Assembly: GCA_027625915.1 (NCBI GenBank)
Contig: JANTQA010000060.1
Location: 3,038,001 to 3,102,000 of the forward strand
Length of the DNA: 64,000 nt
Reading direction: 5' to 3'
Origin: Anaeramoeba flamelloides
Taxonomy: Eukaryota; Metamonada; Anaeramoebidae
Position numbers and translations under genes: made by a program. Below the pieces are notes generated by a model that saw only the letters and a program-made list of their open reading frames with translations, made no database searches and was not told the DNA's origin. Positions 24,111 to 36,772 of this stretch are shown here, in pieces. Numbering within the stretch: position 1 is the first letter of the stretch; every line of letters starts with the position of its first letter.

Positions 24111-25122
24111 TTGAAAAAAACCCTGGCCCAAAAAATAAGTCAGGACATCAATATTAATTGTGAATATAAGGAAAGATGTTTTACCATTGATTATATTTAA
24201 AATCAAATCCTTTTTTTGAAGAATCAAACTTTTAAAATTATAACTCACCCATTTTTGAGAATGATATTAATTAAATTACACTTGTTCAAAATAATATTCA
24301 ATAAATCAAAAAACAAGTATAAAAATTATGATTGTCCAAATTAATTGCAAACTTCATAAAAACTCTTATTTTTTTCGAAATAGGTTGATCTACTTTAGTC
24401 ATCAAAAAAATTAAATGAGTATTCTCTAAACATCCCCACTTTAAAAAACTTTAGGTTGGTTTATTACTGAGTTCATAAAAAATTTGTTTTATTTATAAAA
24501 AGGATTTGATTGAAAATATTTGAAATTACACAACAATTTTCCTAATATTAATAATTAATATTGATGTCCAGACCTATTTTCATGTCAGGTATTTTTTTCA
24601 ATACTATATATATATTTATATATTAACTTTCTTCAATTATTTTTTACAAAATATTTCTAATATCAATGGATAAACTAAAAAAACCCGAACACAATTTAGG
24701 AGGTTATACTAAATGTTGTTATAACAAAGAAATATATTTCTAAAAATTACCCAATAAAAATAAGAATTATCTTTTTTTTTTATACAGTACTTTCGTTTTT
24801 TAACATTATTATTATTATTTGTTTATAAAATCTAATCATTTTCAGATTAAAATGTTCATTAAAAAAATCAAATGATACTTGATTGGAACAAAATTTATTT
24901 TTAAGAATCATTTTTTTATTTATTTATTTTTAATACAGAGAGCCATTTCAAAGAGTAGATATATCATTGTTTACCATCCAAACCTATTTTTTTTTTACGA
25001 AACAATAACGCTTTTAAAAATAAATAGAATAAAAAATAACAATAAAGATTAAATTTTATATTAATTTTCTAAAAATTATTCTTATTCAAAAAAAAAACAA
25101 AAACAAATTAAAAAAAAAATAG

Positions 25123-28100
25123 TTATTCGAATCTTTTATCAATTTCGAAAACTGAAGTAAGAAATAACCTTTCACAAGAATATATGCTACAATTGATTAT
25201 GCAACACTTTGAATCACTTGGACATAATGAATCGCTTAATGCAATTGAAAATATTTCATCAATAAGATGTATGTTTTTTACTTTTTTTTTTTTCTATATT
25301 TTCTCTATTTTATCTTTATTGTTTATTGAATGAGAATTGAAAATAATGTTTTAATTGATCCTAAATACTGATAAATTCACATAAATGTTTGAAAATGTTT
25401 TTCTTGATTTTCCATTTTGTAAATTGATTTTTTTATCTTAGCTTTGGATAAACGATGTTATTGGTTTAAATTTTAAGAAACTTTTGTAAAATTAGTTGGT
25501 TTTCAAAATATTATTTGTCAAGAACTGTTTTAAAAGTAGCGCTAACAAATTTACAAAAATGAAAATTTAACTAAAAATTTATTGATATTTTTAAGAATTT
25601 ATCAGTACTGTTTTTTTTATCGTTAATTAATCTTTTGATTAAATTCTTTTGATTAATTCCAAAAGATAAATAAGAAATAAAAATTATACCTTTATCAACT
25701 TTCTTTTCAAGTTGTTAAAATAATAAAAAGATTTGAAAAAAGTGAATTTTTTTAATACAGAAACAACAAAAAAATTTAAATTAATGTTCAAATTTTTTTG
25801 TCACATCTAAAGCAGTTAAAAATAATAATAATAAGGTATTTTCAAAAAAGTAGTGGATTTTTTTTCTCTTTCCTATAATATTACCCACTAAAGTAGCCAC
25901 ATTAGTAAATTGATAATACAAAATCAAAAAGAATATTACTACTAATTGAATTAGTATTTACCCTAATAAAAAAAAAAAATTATCTAACATGTTATTGGTG
26001 TGATATATACGTGCTACAAATGTTGAAAGTGTTATAAAATTTGAAAGAAACTGATTAAAATATTAATAACCTCATTTATAACATGTTATAAAAAAATAAA
26101 CAAATTTAATAACATTTTTTTTGTTTTAAAAGAACCTATAAAATTTTTTAACATGTTATATTGGTGTTATTTATTATTTTTTCAACTCAAACTTTTTACT
26201 TTGTGAAAATTTTAGTAAATAATTTTTGATAACCACAGATAAGAAAGAGATTAGAACTCTTAAAAGTTTAAGATAGTATTGTATTTGCTGTGAAAAGATT
26301 GTGAGAATTCATTGTATTATTAGGCCAAGTTTGAAAATTTTCTGATCTTTTTATTTCCTATTATAATTAAGTAAAATATAAATTATTTTACGAAAATTTT
26401 ACTTTAAATAACATGTTTAAAGTTATTTTAACAAACTTTTTTTGCGAAGTTGTTTAATTGATAATAGCGAGATTATCGAATTTCTCAATTTCAAACCAGT
26501 TGAACAAAATTTTGTCCCTAGGAATCAAAATAATTGTTCAATAAAACTAAAAAAAAGTGCTTCATAATTTGGGTAATGTTTGGAAAATTAATAAATTCAA
26601 TTTCTTTGTTTGAAAACAATGTCTAAATACAAGCTTTTTTAATCGCATTTCTAAACAAATCAATATCATTTTTTTAAAACAAAAATTGTTTCTTCTCTTT
26701 TTTAATTTGAAAAAAGAGAGAAGAGGCTATTTATAGAGGATTTCAAAAGGAGAAAAAAGCATAATTCCAAATTCAAAAAAAAAATTCAAAAAAAAAATTT
26801 TACTTGGGTTACAAAAAAAACTTTTCAATGAAGTTTTTACTTTTTTTTATTATTTTTTAATCTTTTTTTTTTTTTTTTCGTCTATGTCTTTGTTTAAAAA
26901 AATTTTTCTTTTCATTTTTTAAAGAAAAGATATCCTATGAGTTATAATCTTTCCTAAAAGATAGCTAGGATAAAAAACTTTAAATACAATTTTAGAGTTT
27001 CTGAAAGTGTCGTAGAGTGCCGCCAAGTGCCTAGCTTTTCCAAAATTCAAAAGCTAACGGCGGTTTTTTTTAATTTGAGAAATAAACCGAAAATTAAATA
27101 AATTTTCTTTTTATTTCTTGAATTAAAAAAAAAACTAATGAAACTTCAGCAACTTGTAAAAATTCAACAATTCATTATATATATGTATTGATATATTTCT
27201 TTTTAAAGTCCGATTTAATCTTTTGAATTCCAATTGATTTTATTATTTATTCTTTAATTGAATTTTATTATTTTTTTCAAAATTTAAATGAGATAAATTT
27301 TTTAATTTTTTTTTGCAAATTTTTGGAATTTATTGTTTATTTTAAGGGTACATTTTAAGCCCCTTTAATCTGGTAATGAGAGAATTTCGAAGTGACAAAA
27401 TATGTAACTTCCGATTCAAAGAGTGTCTAGAAAGAGACACATACACTAGAAGTATTTGAAACTTAATTTAGTTTCAAAAAAAGAGGGGAAAATAAAGAGA
27501 AAAGAAAAAAAAAAAAAGAAAAAAAGAAGAAGAAGAAAGAAAAACAAATGAACAAGTTAAAAATAATTGATGTGAGAAACCTAAAGTATTTTGATCCAAA
27601 TGAATTTGCGTGTGTCGGCGATTAGGGGTAATTTAGTTTTGATCCCCTTTTACCTAACAGCATGCTGAGTCATATTGGTTAAGAAGTATTCTATGCTAAC
27701 ATCATAGATTTCTTTTATGTTCATTTTCCTCAATAATTTATCTATATCCAATTTTTGGAATTTAGTTTAATAACTTTTATTTTTTCAAAATTAATCTTAA
27801 TAAAATCATTCTTTCTTTAATAAAACAAAACACATAATAATAAAATAAAAAACATAAAAATAAAAAATAAAAAATTCAAAATAAAAACAAAAAAAATTCA
27901 AAATAAAAACAAAAAAAATAATTTTTTCAACTTTCAAGATAATCGGATCAACGAAAAAAAAAGTAGACTCAAAAAGATTTTAGAATTAGGAATCACATCA
28001 TTAGATAATATATGGAATTTTACCCCACCGACAAATGAAATTAATAACACTGATACGATTGACGAAGAAGTTGTATTAACACATGATTATGTCAGTTTGG

Positions 28101-31100
28101 GCAATGAAGATGATAATAACATGCAGCAAAACAGTCTTAATATTTATGACGAGCCACCCGATAGCGAAGAAAATATTAAATTTACTGATAATGATCAAAC
28201 GAAGGGAATTAAATGTGGAACATTAAATAAATTAGTACAATTTCTAACACCTGAAACAGATGTTGAGATGGATTATATTTCATATCGAAATACCTTTTTA
28301 ATGACTTACCAATCCTTTACCACACCAAAAGAATTATTAAATAAATTAATTGAAAGATATCACGTACCAAGAAACTATGCAAAAAAATTTACTGATTTTA
28401 AAAAAAAAAGACATTTAATTCAAGTAAGAATCGGAACAGTTTTAAAAAAATGGATTGAAAATCATTTTTCTGATTTTAATGAAAGATTACTCACACAGGT
28501 TACTGCATTTGTAGATACTTTCATGTTTAGAGATGGCCACAACGTGCTTGCAAAATCTATTAGATCAACTATAAATAAACAATTGAGTGAAAATAAAGTG
28601 CATAAAAAAACTTTTTTAGACTTACCACCTGATCCCATATACCCAAAAAATATTTTTAGTTCTGATTTTTCCTTACTTGATTTAGATCCAGTTGAATTTG
28701 CTCGGCAAGAAACTCTTATTGAACATGATATTTATACCAAAATCAGAGTAATAATTTTCGTTTCTTTCTTTCTTTTTTTTTTCTTTTTCATTACATATAT
28801 CATTTAACTTTTTATTTCATATTTACTTTTTATTCTTTCTTTCTTTTTTTCATTTACAAATTATTTCACATTTTTTTATTTAAGATAAATATTGTTATTA
28901 TCAGAGTCTATAAACGAAATTTCAAAAAGAATAACGATAAAGGGAATTAACAATATTTGAAAATTTCGAAACTAAACATTATTTAAAAAATTATTACTCA
29001 CCTGAAATAATAAATTGAAATATATATATATATATATATATATCCTTTAGTATTCAAAAACAACAAATAATTAAATCTGATTTGTAATTCACTTTTAAAT
29101 CATTCTAAATATATAAAAACCTGATATTTTAAAAATTAAAAAAAATAAAACCAAAAACATAAAAAAAATGAGAGTCACAATTTTTGAAATGAGCATTACG
29201 AATTTTTTATTACTGAACTTTTACTGAAAAAAAGTTGAACAACAAGATTTTTTGCTAATAATAAAATTTATTTTAAAATACATTACATAGTCTAAATTTT
29301 CTTAGTGATTATTTGTCTTTTCGAAGATCTTTTTTTTTTCCACATTATCTTTTGCAAAAAAAAAAAGGATATAAAAAAGAAGAAAAAAGAAAATTTTTTC
29401 AAAAAAAAAGAAAAAGAAAAAGAAAAACAAAAATTTGAAAAAGCAAAATAAAAATTTGAAAAATTAGAAAAAATGATTCTGAAACAAAAATTTAAAAATA
29501 TTATTTTGATAAGAATACAGGGACAAAGCCTCTTAACAAACAACTTCCGTTAACATTATAAAGTGAGTCAAAATTTTTGAAAAATAGTTTAGATTTTTAA
29601 AAAGTCCCTCAAGAAAATGAAATTCAAAAAAAAAATATTTTATTGTTTCTTTGAAAAATGTTTGGAGATGAAAAAATAGATTTTGAAAACAAATCTGTTT
29701 TTTTTTTTTGTAATTTTTTTATTGAAAAGTGACAAATCAAAAAATTTACCAACGGTTTATCTTAAATACTAAAATTATTTTGTGTTTTTTTATTCTAGAT
29801 ATAATGTGGGCAAGATTATAACTCGAAGGATAGTGTTTTTTAAAAAAATGAATTGAAAAAATTCTTTTTAAACAAAGACATAGACAAAAAAAGAGAAAGA
29901 AAAACAAGAAATAAAAGGGACTAAAAAAAAAAAAAAAAAAAAGTCAAAAACTTTAAAGTTTTTTGTTTACTCTAAGTGTGAATGAGTTTTTCATTGTTTC
30001 CTTTTTTCCTAATTATGCCGAAAATTTCTAAATCACCACCATAATTCTCACTGTTTGGGTAATGTTATACCTAACACCAGTTGATCGTACCACCTGTTTG
30101 AATTTTACCATGTTTGGTACAGTTATCCCAGTACAAGGCATTATTACCACTGTACTCCCCAGAAGCTAATACCAGTACAAGATAAATATTTATTAAGAAG
30201 AAGTTACATTTCCACCACTATTTCTCTTCTTCAATACTTTGCCAACCAAATTAGAGCCACACTTTTGATTATTTTCTTCTTCTCGGGTTTTTAATTAAAA
30301 AAAAAAAAACATTATTTTTAATTTCAAAAAAAAAAATATTCTTTTTTTCGAAAAAAAAAAATGAAACTCAAAAAAAGTAAATCGAAAAATAATGAAATAA
30401 AAAACTCATTTTGAAAAAGTAATTCACGTTAAACAACAAATATAAATATAACACAAAAAGGAACTTTTATAATTTATTAAAAATTTCATTTTAAATTTAA
30501 AATGAACATTTTAATTTTCTAATCATTTTAATAAAAATTATTTAAATAAATAATTATACTCTCATTATTATCTTATTTCAAAATAATAGCCACCCGAATT
30601 ATTAAATCAGGCCTGGAGTAAAGAAAAAACAAAGCACAGATCTCCTAATGTATTGGCCTTAATTCAAAGGTTTAATTCACTCTCCGGTTGGGTGACTTCA
30701 ACCATTCTGCTATTTAACAAAATAAGAAAAAGATCAAAACTTATCAACAAATTTATTAAGGTCGCTGAACACATGAAAAATCTCAATAACTTCAACGGGC
30801 TAATGGCTATTATAGCAGGATTAGACAATTCAGCAATTTTTAGATTGAAGCACACTTGGGACGAAGTAAGCAAGCAATTGAAAGATAAATTTGTCGCATT
30901 AAAAGAAATTATGAAATCCTCGGGTTCCTATTCAAATTACCGACAATATTTGCATTCAATTAACCCCCCCTGCATTCCATATCTAGGCGTGTACCTGACT
31001 GATTTAACATTCAAAGAAGATGGAAATAAAGATTTTATTGGAAATTTGATCAATTTTACGAAAAGACGTCTCGTCTACGAAAATATTAGAGAACTGATGC

Positions 31101-31249
31101 AATACCAACAATCGAGCTATAATTTGATTGAAGTTCATCAATGTAAAGTTTTGTTACTACAGCTTCAAGAAGTTTTAAATAAGGATGATTGCTTTTCAAT
31201 TTCCTTAAAATATGAACCAAGAGGTGCTCAACGATCAGAAATTAAATAA
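25123..31249 (+). CDS. LisH and RasGEF domain guanine-nucleotide exchange factor
   Basis: It activates Ras-family GTPases by stimulating GDP release at membranes (family knowledge). I model exons 25123-25268, 27939-28747 and 30590-31249, with phases 1 and 0 at the junctions and ~537 codons. The first exon encodes a LisH motif (LIMQHFESLGHNESLNAIE). The second has RasGEF_N at ~140-260 (CGTLNKLVQFLTPET, FLMTYQSFTTPKELL) and the start of the catalytic domain. The last has the Cdc25-homology core: LLNQAWSKE, RFNSLSGWVTSTIL, NFNGLMAIIAGLDNSAIFRL, PCIPYLGVYLTDLTF. The first exon is entered through an acceptor after an A-run (AATAG at 25118-25122). The protein may therefore start at the in-frame ATG 25184 or have an unseen upstream exon. 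The LisH-RasGEF arrangement is common in amoeboid protists. Confidence 0.88.
25368..25605. mobile_element. TA-flanked MITE (CTGATAAATTC ends), copy 1
   Basis: It begins CTGATAAATTC after TA and ends GAATTTATCAG before TA. It aligns over its length with 61029-61260. At ~238 bp with no coding capacity, TA target sites suggest mobilisation by a Tc1/mariner-type transposase (inference). Confidence 0.75.
26925..27130 (+). repeat. Fragment related to the 23-kb retroposon plus short palindrome
   Basis: GAGTTATAATCTTTCC, GGATAAAAAACTTTAAATAC and AATTTTAGAGTTTCTGAAA match the reverse complement of 23141-23240. AGTGCCGCCAAGTGCCTAGC follows, as near 19137, then the palindrome AAATAAACCGAAAATTAAAT / TTTTCTTTTTATTTC. 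It lies inside the RasGEF intron. Confidence 0.55.
28960..29525 (-). repeat. Dispersed repeat family B, copy 2 (inverted)
   Basis: The reverse complement aligns with 6480-7020 and 57740-58290: TTTGTTGTTTTTGAATAC, the TCAATTTATTATTTCAGGTGAG block (also at about 6995-7012), and the pyrimidine tract. It lies inside a RasGEF intron. Confidence 0.65.
29700..30200 (-). repeat. Retroposon-related copy
   Basis: It shares with 23087-23700 the T-run left end, TTTTTTTATTCTAGATATAA, AAGATTATAACTCGAAGGATA, AGAGAAAGAAAAACAAGAAA, and the CCCAGTACAAG motif. It is more diverged than the 23-kb copy. The 5' end in element orientation was not delimited. Confidence 0.55.
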
Positions 31250-34200
31250 TTTTTTTTTTTCTAGATATGAAAATAATATAATTTTATTATTATTATTAAT
31301 TATCTGAATAACATTAAATTTAAATTTAAGGATTAGGATAATAAGAACTTTTTTAATCTCAAAATCATTTTTTATTTAATATTTTTTTTCTCTTATTTCT
31401 TTTTTTGAAGAGAACAAAAAAACAAAAAACCAAAAAACCAAAAACTGATAATTCTTCTAATGAATTAATTTTTTTCAAATTTTATTTTGAAAAAAAAATT
31501 AACAATAAATTTTTTATGAAGGTTTTCATTATTACATTTCTTTTTTAAAAACATATTTCATTTCAAAAAATGTTCTACACTTTAATTCAAAATTTTTGTG
31601 ACAGTTAAAACCGTTAAGTAAATAATAATAATATATGAATTTTATTTAATTTTAGAAATTATTTTGATTATTTCGAATATCATTATGTTACCAAACCAAC
31701 GATCACGAAATTTTCAAAATTTTAGTATATTCAAAATCTACTCTTGGTAAATGAAAAACATTGATATTCCCAACTAAAGGGAATTGATATGTAGACTTTT
31801 CTATCTCCAAAAAGAGAAATGTTAACCTATGAATAGAAGTGGTTTTTTAGATATTTCAAAAAAATTAATTTATCAAAGTATTTTCAAATTTGTGTTAGCC
31901 TGTAACACTTTAAATATATAAAAATGAAAATACGGAAAATACGGATTAAATTGGGTGATTATCTTTTCCAAAAAGTATTTTTAAATCCTCTTTTTCTTTG
32001 AACAGAAAAGAACTAAAAATTATTGTATCAATTTAGAAGGAAAAAAATCATAATGAAAAGATGAATTTTGAATATGATTAATAATTCTAGTATATATATA
32101 AAGTCGGGTACCCAGTACATCCATTCTTAGAGGTATAGTCTATTTTTTTTTTTTTTTTTTAAGTTAAAAGAATTTCTTAAAATCTTTAATTATACTCAAT
32201 TCTTTCAAATTAGGAAAAAATAACCCAAAACTGAATACCAATTTTTTAACACATATCGTAGTATTATTATTTATTGTTAATATTTTTATTGTATTTGTGA
32301 TTCTCAAATAAATTTGGGTTGGGGAAGTGTGTGACTGCTGTAAAATATCAGGAATTGTATAAATTTCTATCAAGTGATTTGGTTTTATGATATATTTGTA
32401 AAATCTATTGAATTTTTAAATATACTAAAAACTTAAAAAAACAAAAGTGGAATTATTTTAGTTAAAGAAATTAATAAAAATTATAATTCTTTTCCAAAAT
32501 TCATATGGATCAAGAAAATTTAGAGATTTTACAAAATTGTTATAAACTATGCACAACCTGTCCACATATGATATTTTTAATTTGGTAATGTAAATGATAA
32601 CATTATCCTTTTTTTAATAATTATTTTAATTATTTTTTTTCTTCTCTTTTTTTTTTTATTGTGATATAATTATTCTTGAATAACTCATTTATATATATAT
32701 ATATATTAATATTAGTTTTGTGAAATACATCAAATTATCAATACATAATATAATAATTATTTCAGACATTAGTGTTCAAAAAAGTATTCAAATAATCTAT
32801 AATTGTACTTTGCTATGTTTTTTGAAGAGGGATATGAAAAGAGCCATTTATTTTTTTCTTCTTAGAGAAAATAATAAAAAAATACTAGACTCTAGGAGCA
32901 GTTTCAAATTTAATCAACCTTTTAAAACAAAAATTCAAAGTTTATATAATTCTCACATAATTTTTATTGATATATTCTTTTTATATTGCATCATGGGTTT
33001 ATATTTTATTTTGAGTATTCAAAAGCCTCGGCTATTTGAAAATTAAATACTCTTTCTTTGTTTTGTTCACAAAATTAATTATTACCATTGTTTTTTGTAG
33101 GTGATTTTTTATATTTTTATTTCTTTCAGGACTATTTTGGTAATTCAGAAAGTTACCAAAAAAACTTTTAATCGAAACTCTTTTGATGATATTATATTCT
33201 TCCTTGGAAATTTCTCCCATTTCCATAAAAAATCATCATCTGATATCTTTTAATGAAAATTGAATTTCCAAAATTTAAGATATCGAAACTCCAACACCAT
33301 TATTAAGATGTTTGATAACTAAAAGGTAAAAAAAGTACTTTTTTCAGATCTAAAAAATTACTATTCTTTCATAAATTCTCAATAAACAACTCTGACTATT
33401 ATATTTATAGAATTTTATCTGATTTTTAATAATTGAATTACTTGAAATTATTGATATTCTTTTCACCACAGATCATAAATATCCAAATAAAAATCTAATT
33501 TTCTTCTAGTTTTTTTGAGGGTTTAATTCATTTTATTTTTTGTTGAATAGTGTTTTAAGTTCCTAAAAATCGTTTGAGTGGTACTATTTTACTCTATTTT
33601 ATTATCAATTTAAATATTAATTCAAATACTCAAAAATTTTTGTTTTTGGTATTATGACTATTGTTTTTTCGTTTTATTATTTCTCAAAAAATTCAATTAT
33701 TTAATTTCTATCTTGATTACGTTGAAATGTTGTGGGAAATTGTAAGGGAATTTTGTAAATAACTATCAAAATGGAAATTAAATATACAAAAATGAATAAT
33801 CTTTCTGGTTTTTATTAAGGAACTAATCTCTATTATATTTTTTTACCTATATTTAATAGAGACTGAGAAAATTTTTTGCCAATTACTTAGCTTTCAAAAT
33901 CACCTGTTTATTTTCAATATTAAACATATTTCTAGATAAGGAATCCTTATTTAGAAATTGGTTAAAAAAAATAATCGAAAATACAATACAAGGAAAATTT
34001 TTTCAAAAAAAAATCCACAAATTTTGTATTTTTGAAATACACTCATATAATAAACATTATAATGCATAACAATTTTCAATGAGGTTTACAATATTAATAG
34101 ATTTTAATAGGAATTGAAAAAATAATGAAATTTTTCAGTAATATTTTTTTCATTTTTAATTGTAAAATTGTTGAATTTTTTAATTGACTTTGTATCGAGA

Positions 34201-36079
34201 TAATTTTCAAGTATTTTTTTAATAGTCAAAAAGGAAACATATTTTTCAATTTGAAAATAGCACAAAATATTTCAATCAAAAGATATTGCTAAATTAAATT
34301 GAAAATCTGATTTTTTATCTGTTTTTGGAATATTTTTTATCATTTTATTTTTTTCCATGTTTGAGTTTTTATATACGTTTCCAATTGTTTTCTTCAAATT
34401 GCTTTAACATATATTCTTTTTTCAATCTTAATGTTCAATCAAAAATTAATTCATTTCAACTTTTTCTAATAAAAAAATACCCCCAAAATAGGTGTTTTTT
34501 TCAAAAGTCGGTATTTTTGAAAAGGGGGGTATTCAGATTTTCAAGAGTTTAAAAGCTATCCTTTTTTTATTACATAAAATTATGATAACTTTAAAAAAAT
34601 AATTTATCAAAGAAGTATAACTGAAATCCAATATATGGTTTTGGCTAACTTTAATTTTAGGTATTTAAATTTTCCTTGTAGTGTAGTCCCTTAATAAAAA
34701 ATATAATCTGTCATTTAATAATAAAAATAATCTTCCTTTTTGAAAATATGGTATCTGGTGGATTCCATACAATACCAACTACTTTGTGGGCTTTTATTAA
34801 ATGTTTCATTGTTTTTGAAAATAATAAATATCACATTGAATCGACCTCGATTTTTTTTTTGTCAATTCTTTAATAACGAACCAATTTTGATATAATTCTA
34901 TAATTGATTTTGTTATCCCAAATACTACTTGAACTATAAGAAGAAAAATGCTTGATCTATCAGTTCTTCAAAAAATTAATTAAAAGGGGTTTTATTGTAA
35001 AAATAATCCCATTCTACAATCTACAAAAATATAAAATAATCCGTATTATTAGATCTCTGAAATAATTCTTTTTTATATATTAATTCAATTTCATCATGGT
35101 AGAATTCATTTTGAGTATTTTATATGACTAAAATTCAATTTTTAAATTTATTTGTCAAATTAAAAACTTGTTAAAAATCAAAGTAATGTTTGACAAATAA
35201 AAAAAACAAAAGAAACGAAATTTTCAAAGAGAGACAATACAAATGATCTCCAAAACTCACACCCAACAACAGCTATAACAACACATCTCTTTAAATATTG
35301 CTTTAGTTTTGAAATAGTTCCAAGATAAGAGGATATATTACCTAATGAAGAAACACTAAAAATTGAAAATTGTAGAACAACATTTTGAGGTAAAAAAAAA
35401 CTTTCCATACTTTAATGATCAGAACTTTAAATAGAAGAAACTCACCCAACCATTCTTTTCTTTATAAAAATACCAAATTAATTCCAAATAGAGGAAAAAT
35501 AAACCACAAATTTTTGATCTAGATCTATTCATTATTTGAATCTTTTCCATTTTGATACTTTTATGAAAATGAAAGATTCTCTCTTCTATTATACTAATTC
35601 AATATATAAATATATTATATAAAGTACCTTCTATCCAATATTTGAGTTCAAAAATTTTCAAATAAAAAGAAATTCTCTAAAAATTTGTTTTTTTCCATTC
35701 ACCTTTTAATTTTTTGATACCAATACAGAAAAATCTTTCAAATATTTTATTAGATCTATCATTGATCTAGCTGAATAAATAATTTTGAAGAATAACCCAC
35801 AACCGAAGCAATTGTAAGAAACACACACTACTTTTAAAATGGGTTACAAAGATCATTAATTCCCCGACAGTAAAAAAAAAATAATATCGTCAAAAAGAGT
35901 GTTGGTCAAATCCCTATTTATTACAAGTATTCTTGAAGACGAAACAATTAAAAAACCACCAAACAAACTCACAAATTAATACAACCAAACAGAATTATTT
36001 GCCTGATAATGCAAACTTAAAAATTTCAAGTTGAGTTGAATCATTTTTTTAATTTTTTTGAATTCTCGTATCATTAGAA
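31250..36079. other. Large gene-poor intergenic region
   Basis: No gene could be supported. A 200-bp-scale TTAA-type element lies at 33819-34690, with (TA)n near 32690-32706. Small open frames (for example 32164-32373 minus and 35178-35408 minus) have no recognisable motifs. The lysozyme-like promoter should lie in the last few hundred bases. Confidence 0.5.
33819..34690. mobile_element. TTAA-flanked element related to TTAA-1, possibly composite
   Basis: The left end is TTAA|GGAACTAATCTCTATTA and the right end is TAGTCCC|TTAA, giving 872 bp. The first ~165 bp contain both left and right sub-terminal blocks of the short copy at 60461-60630. The sequence ACAAGGAAAATTT near 33990 recurs inverted at the far right end. 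This suggests a short element joined to or nested in a longer one (inference). Confidence 0.6.
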
Positions 36080-36772
36080 ATGAGAAAGTTATTTATTTGT
36101 TTTCTTGCTATCCTTTTAATCAGCATAACCTTTTCTCGATGTTTTGATTTAGCTTTTGATATTCCTTATAATGCGAAGCCACTTAATGAAGATTACGCCT
36201 GCTTAGCTGAAAAAGGATACTATACTGGTGTGATTGAAGGACTAAAATCAAATGGCAATTGTGCGTTGGACGCAGAATACAAATTGAATTTCTGCAACCA
36301 ACATCAATCTCGATGCGATCTTAGCTTTGATCTTGATCTTGACAAAGATCCTGTCAAGCAGATCGACGATGCCTTTGATTGCTTAAAAGGACTCAATGTA
36401 CAAAACTATAAATTTAACAAATTATGGATTATTGTTGAATTGGGAAGACAAGCAAATGGAGAGTGGCCAATTAGCAACGATTCTGATCGATCTTCAAATG
36501 TTGAATTCATTTCAAATGTGTTGGATACAATTGCAAATTATCTTGAAGTGAATAGAATCGGTTTTGAAACAAACGAATCCGATTGGAACCGAATTACTGG
36601 TGGCTCCACAATCGGAATTGGATTTGATCTTTACTATCACGGGAACTACCAGCAAAGTTTTGAGGATTTCACTCCTTTTGGTGGTTGGACTTTTAGTCAA
36701 GTCGAAATGAAAAAATATGCGACAAGCAAAGACATTTGTCAAGAATCTTTTGATCTTGCTATTATCCAATAA
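36080..36772 (+). CDS. Secreted GH25 lysozyme-like protein with altered catalytic motif
   Basis: This is an intronless 230-aa frame. Residues ~1-20 are a clear signal peptide (RKLFICFLAILLISITFSR), so the product enters phagosomes or is secreted. The body resembles the amoeba/nematode branch of glycosyl hydrolase family 25, which cleaves bacterial peptidoglycan: CFDLAF near the start (family: G-DLS), GYYTGVIEGLKSNG, LWIIVELG, and FEDFTPFGGWTFSQVEMKKY near the C-terminus. In this family the strand reading LWLDVEG supplies the Asp-x-Glu pair. Here the Glu is kept but the Asp is replaced by Ile, and the late WYAHYD-like segment is also changed. The active site may be impaired or the protein may have a binding role (inference from motif comparison only). 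Six or more Cys suggest disulfides. Confidence 0.75.
   Translation: MRKLFICFLAILLISITFSRCFDLAFDIPYNAKPLNEDYACLAEKGYYTGVIEGLKSNGNCALDAEYKLNFCNQHQSRCDLSFDLDLDKDPVKQIDDAFDCLKGLNVQNYKFNKLWIIVELGRQANGEWPISNDSDRSSNVEFISNVLDTIANYLEVNRIGFETNESDWNRITGGSTIGIGFDLYYHGNYQQSFEDFTPFGGWTFSQVEMKKYATSKDICQESFDLAIIQ

Larger units (their letters stand above)
22585..25122. other. Intergenic, repeat-dominated region upstream of the RasGEF gene
   Basis: It contains a family C repeat (22800-24110) split by a retroposon-like insertion (23087-23993), and an inverted pair related to ATTAATATTGATGTCC at about 24120-24170 and 24545-24605. No gene was seen. Any 5' exon or promoter of the RasGEF gene should lie between about 24600 and 25120. 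Confidence 0.5.
25269..27938 (+). other. 2.7-kb RasGEF intron with MITE and retroposon fragment
   Basis: The donor is AGAT|GTATGT and the acceptor is TTTCAACTTTCAAG|ATAATCGG; the joined codon is T|AT. It contains the CTGATAAATTC element (25368-25605) and, at 26925-27130, a fragment related to the 23-kb retroposon followed by a palindrome. No gene was found within it. Confidence 0.7.
28748..30589 (+). other. 1.8-kb RasGEF intron with two repeat copies
   Basis: The donor is AAAATCAGA|GTAATA and the acceptor is AAATAATAG|CCACCC, phase 0; the join restores the RasGEF motif KIRPPELLNQAW. It contains family B copy 2 (28960-29525, inverted), a (TA)n tract at about 29021-29043, and retroposon-related sequence at about 29700-30200. 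Confidence 0.8.

Noticed and set aside
24666-24740. ATG-started short frame considered as the first RasGEF exon
   Set aside because: No GT donor within it gives the phase needed to join the LisH exon at 25123.
35178-35408. Minus-strand 76-codon frame, less low-complexity than most
   Set aside because: No domain, no clear splice context and no neighbouring exon were found. Insufficient support for a gene.
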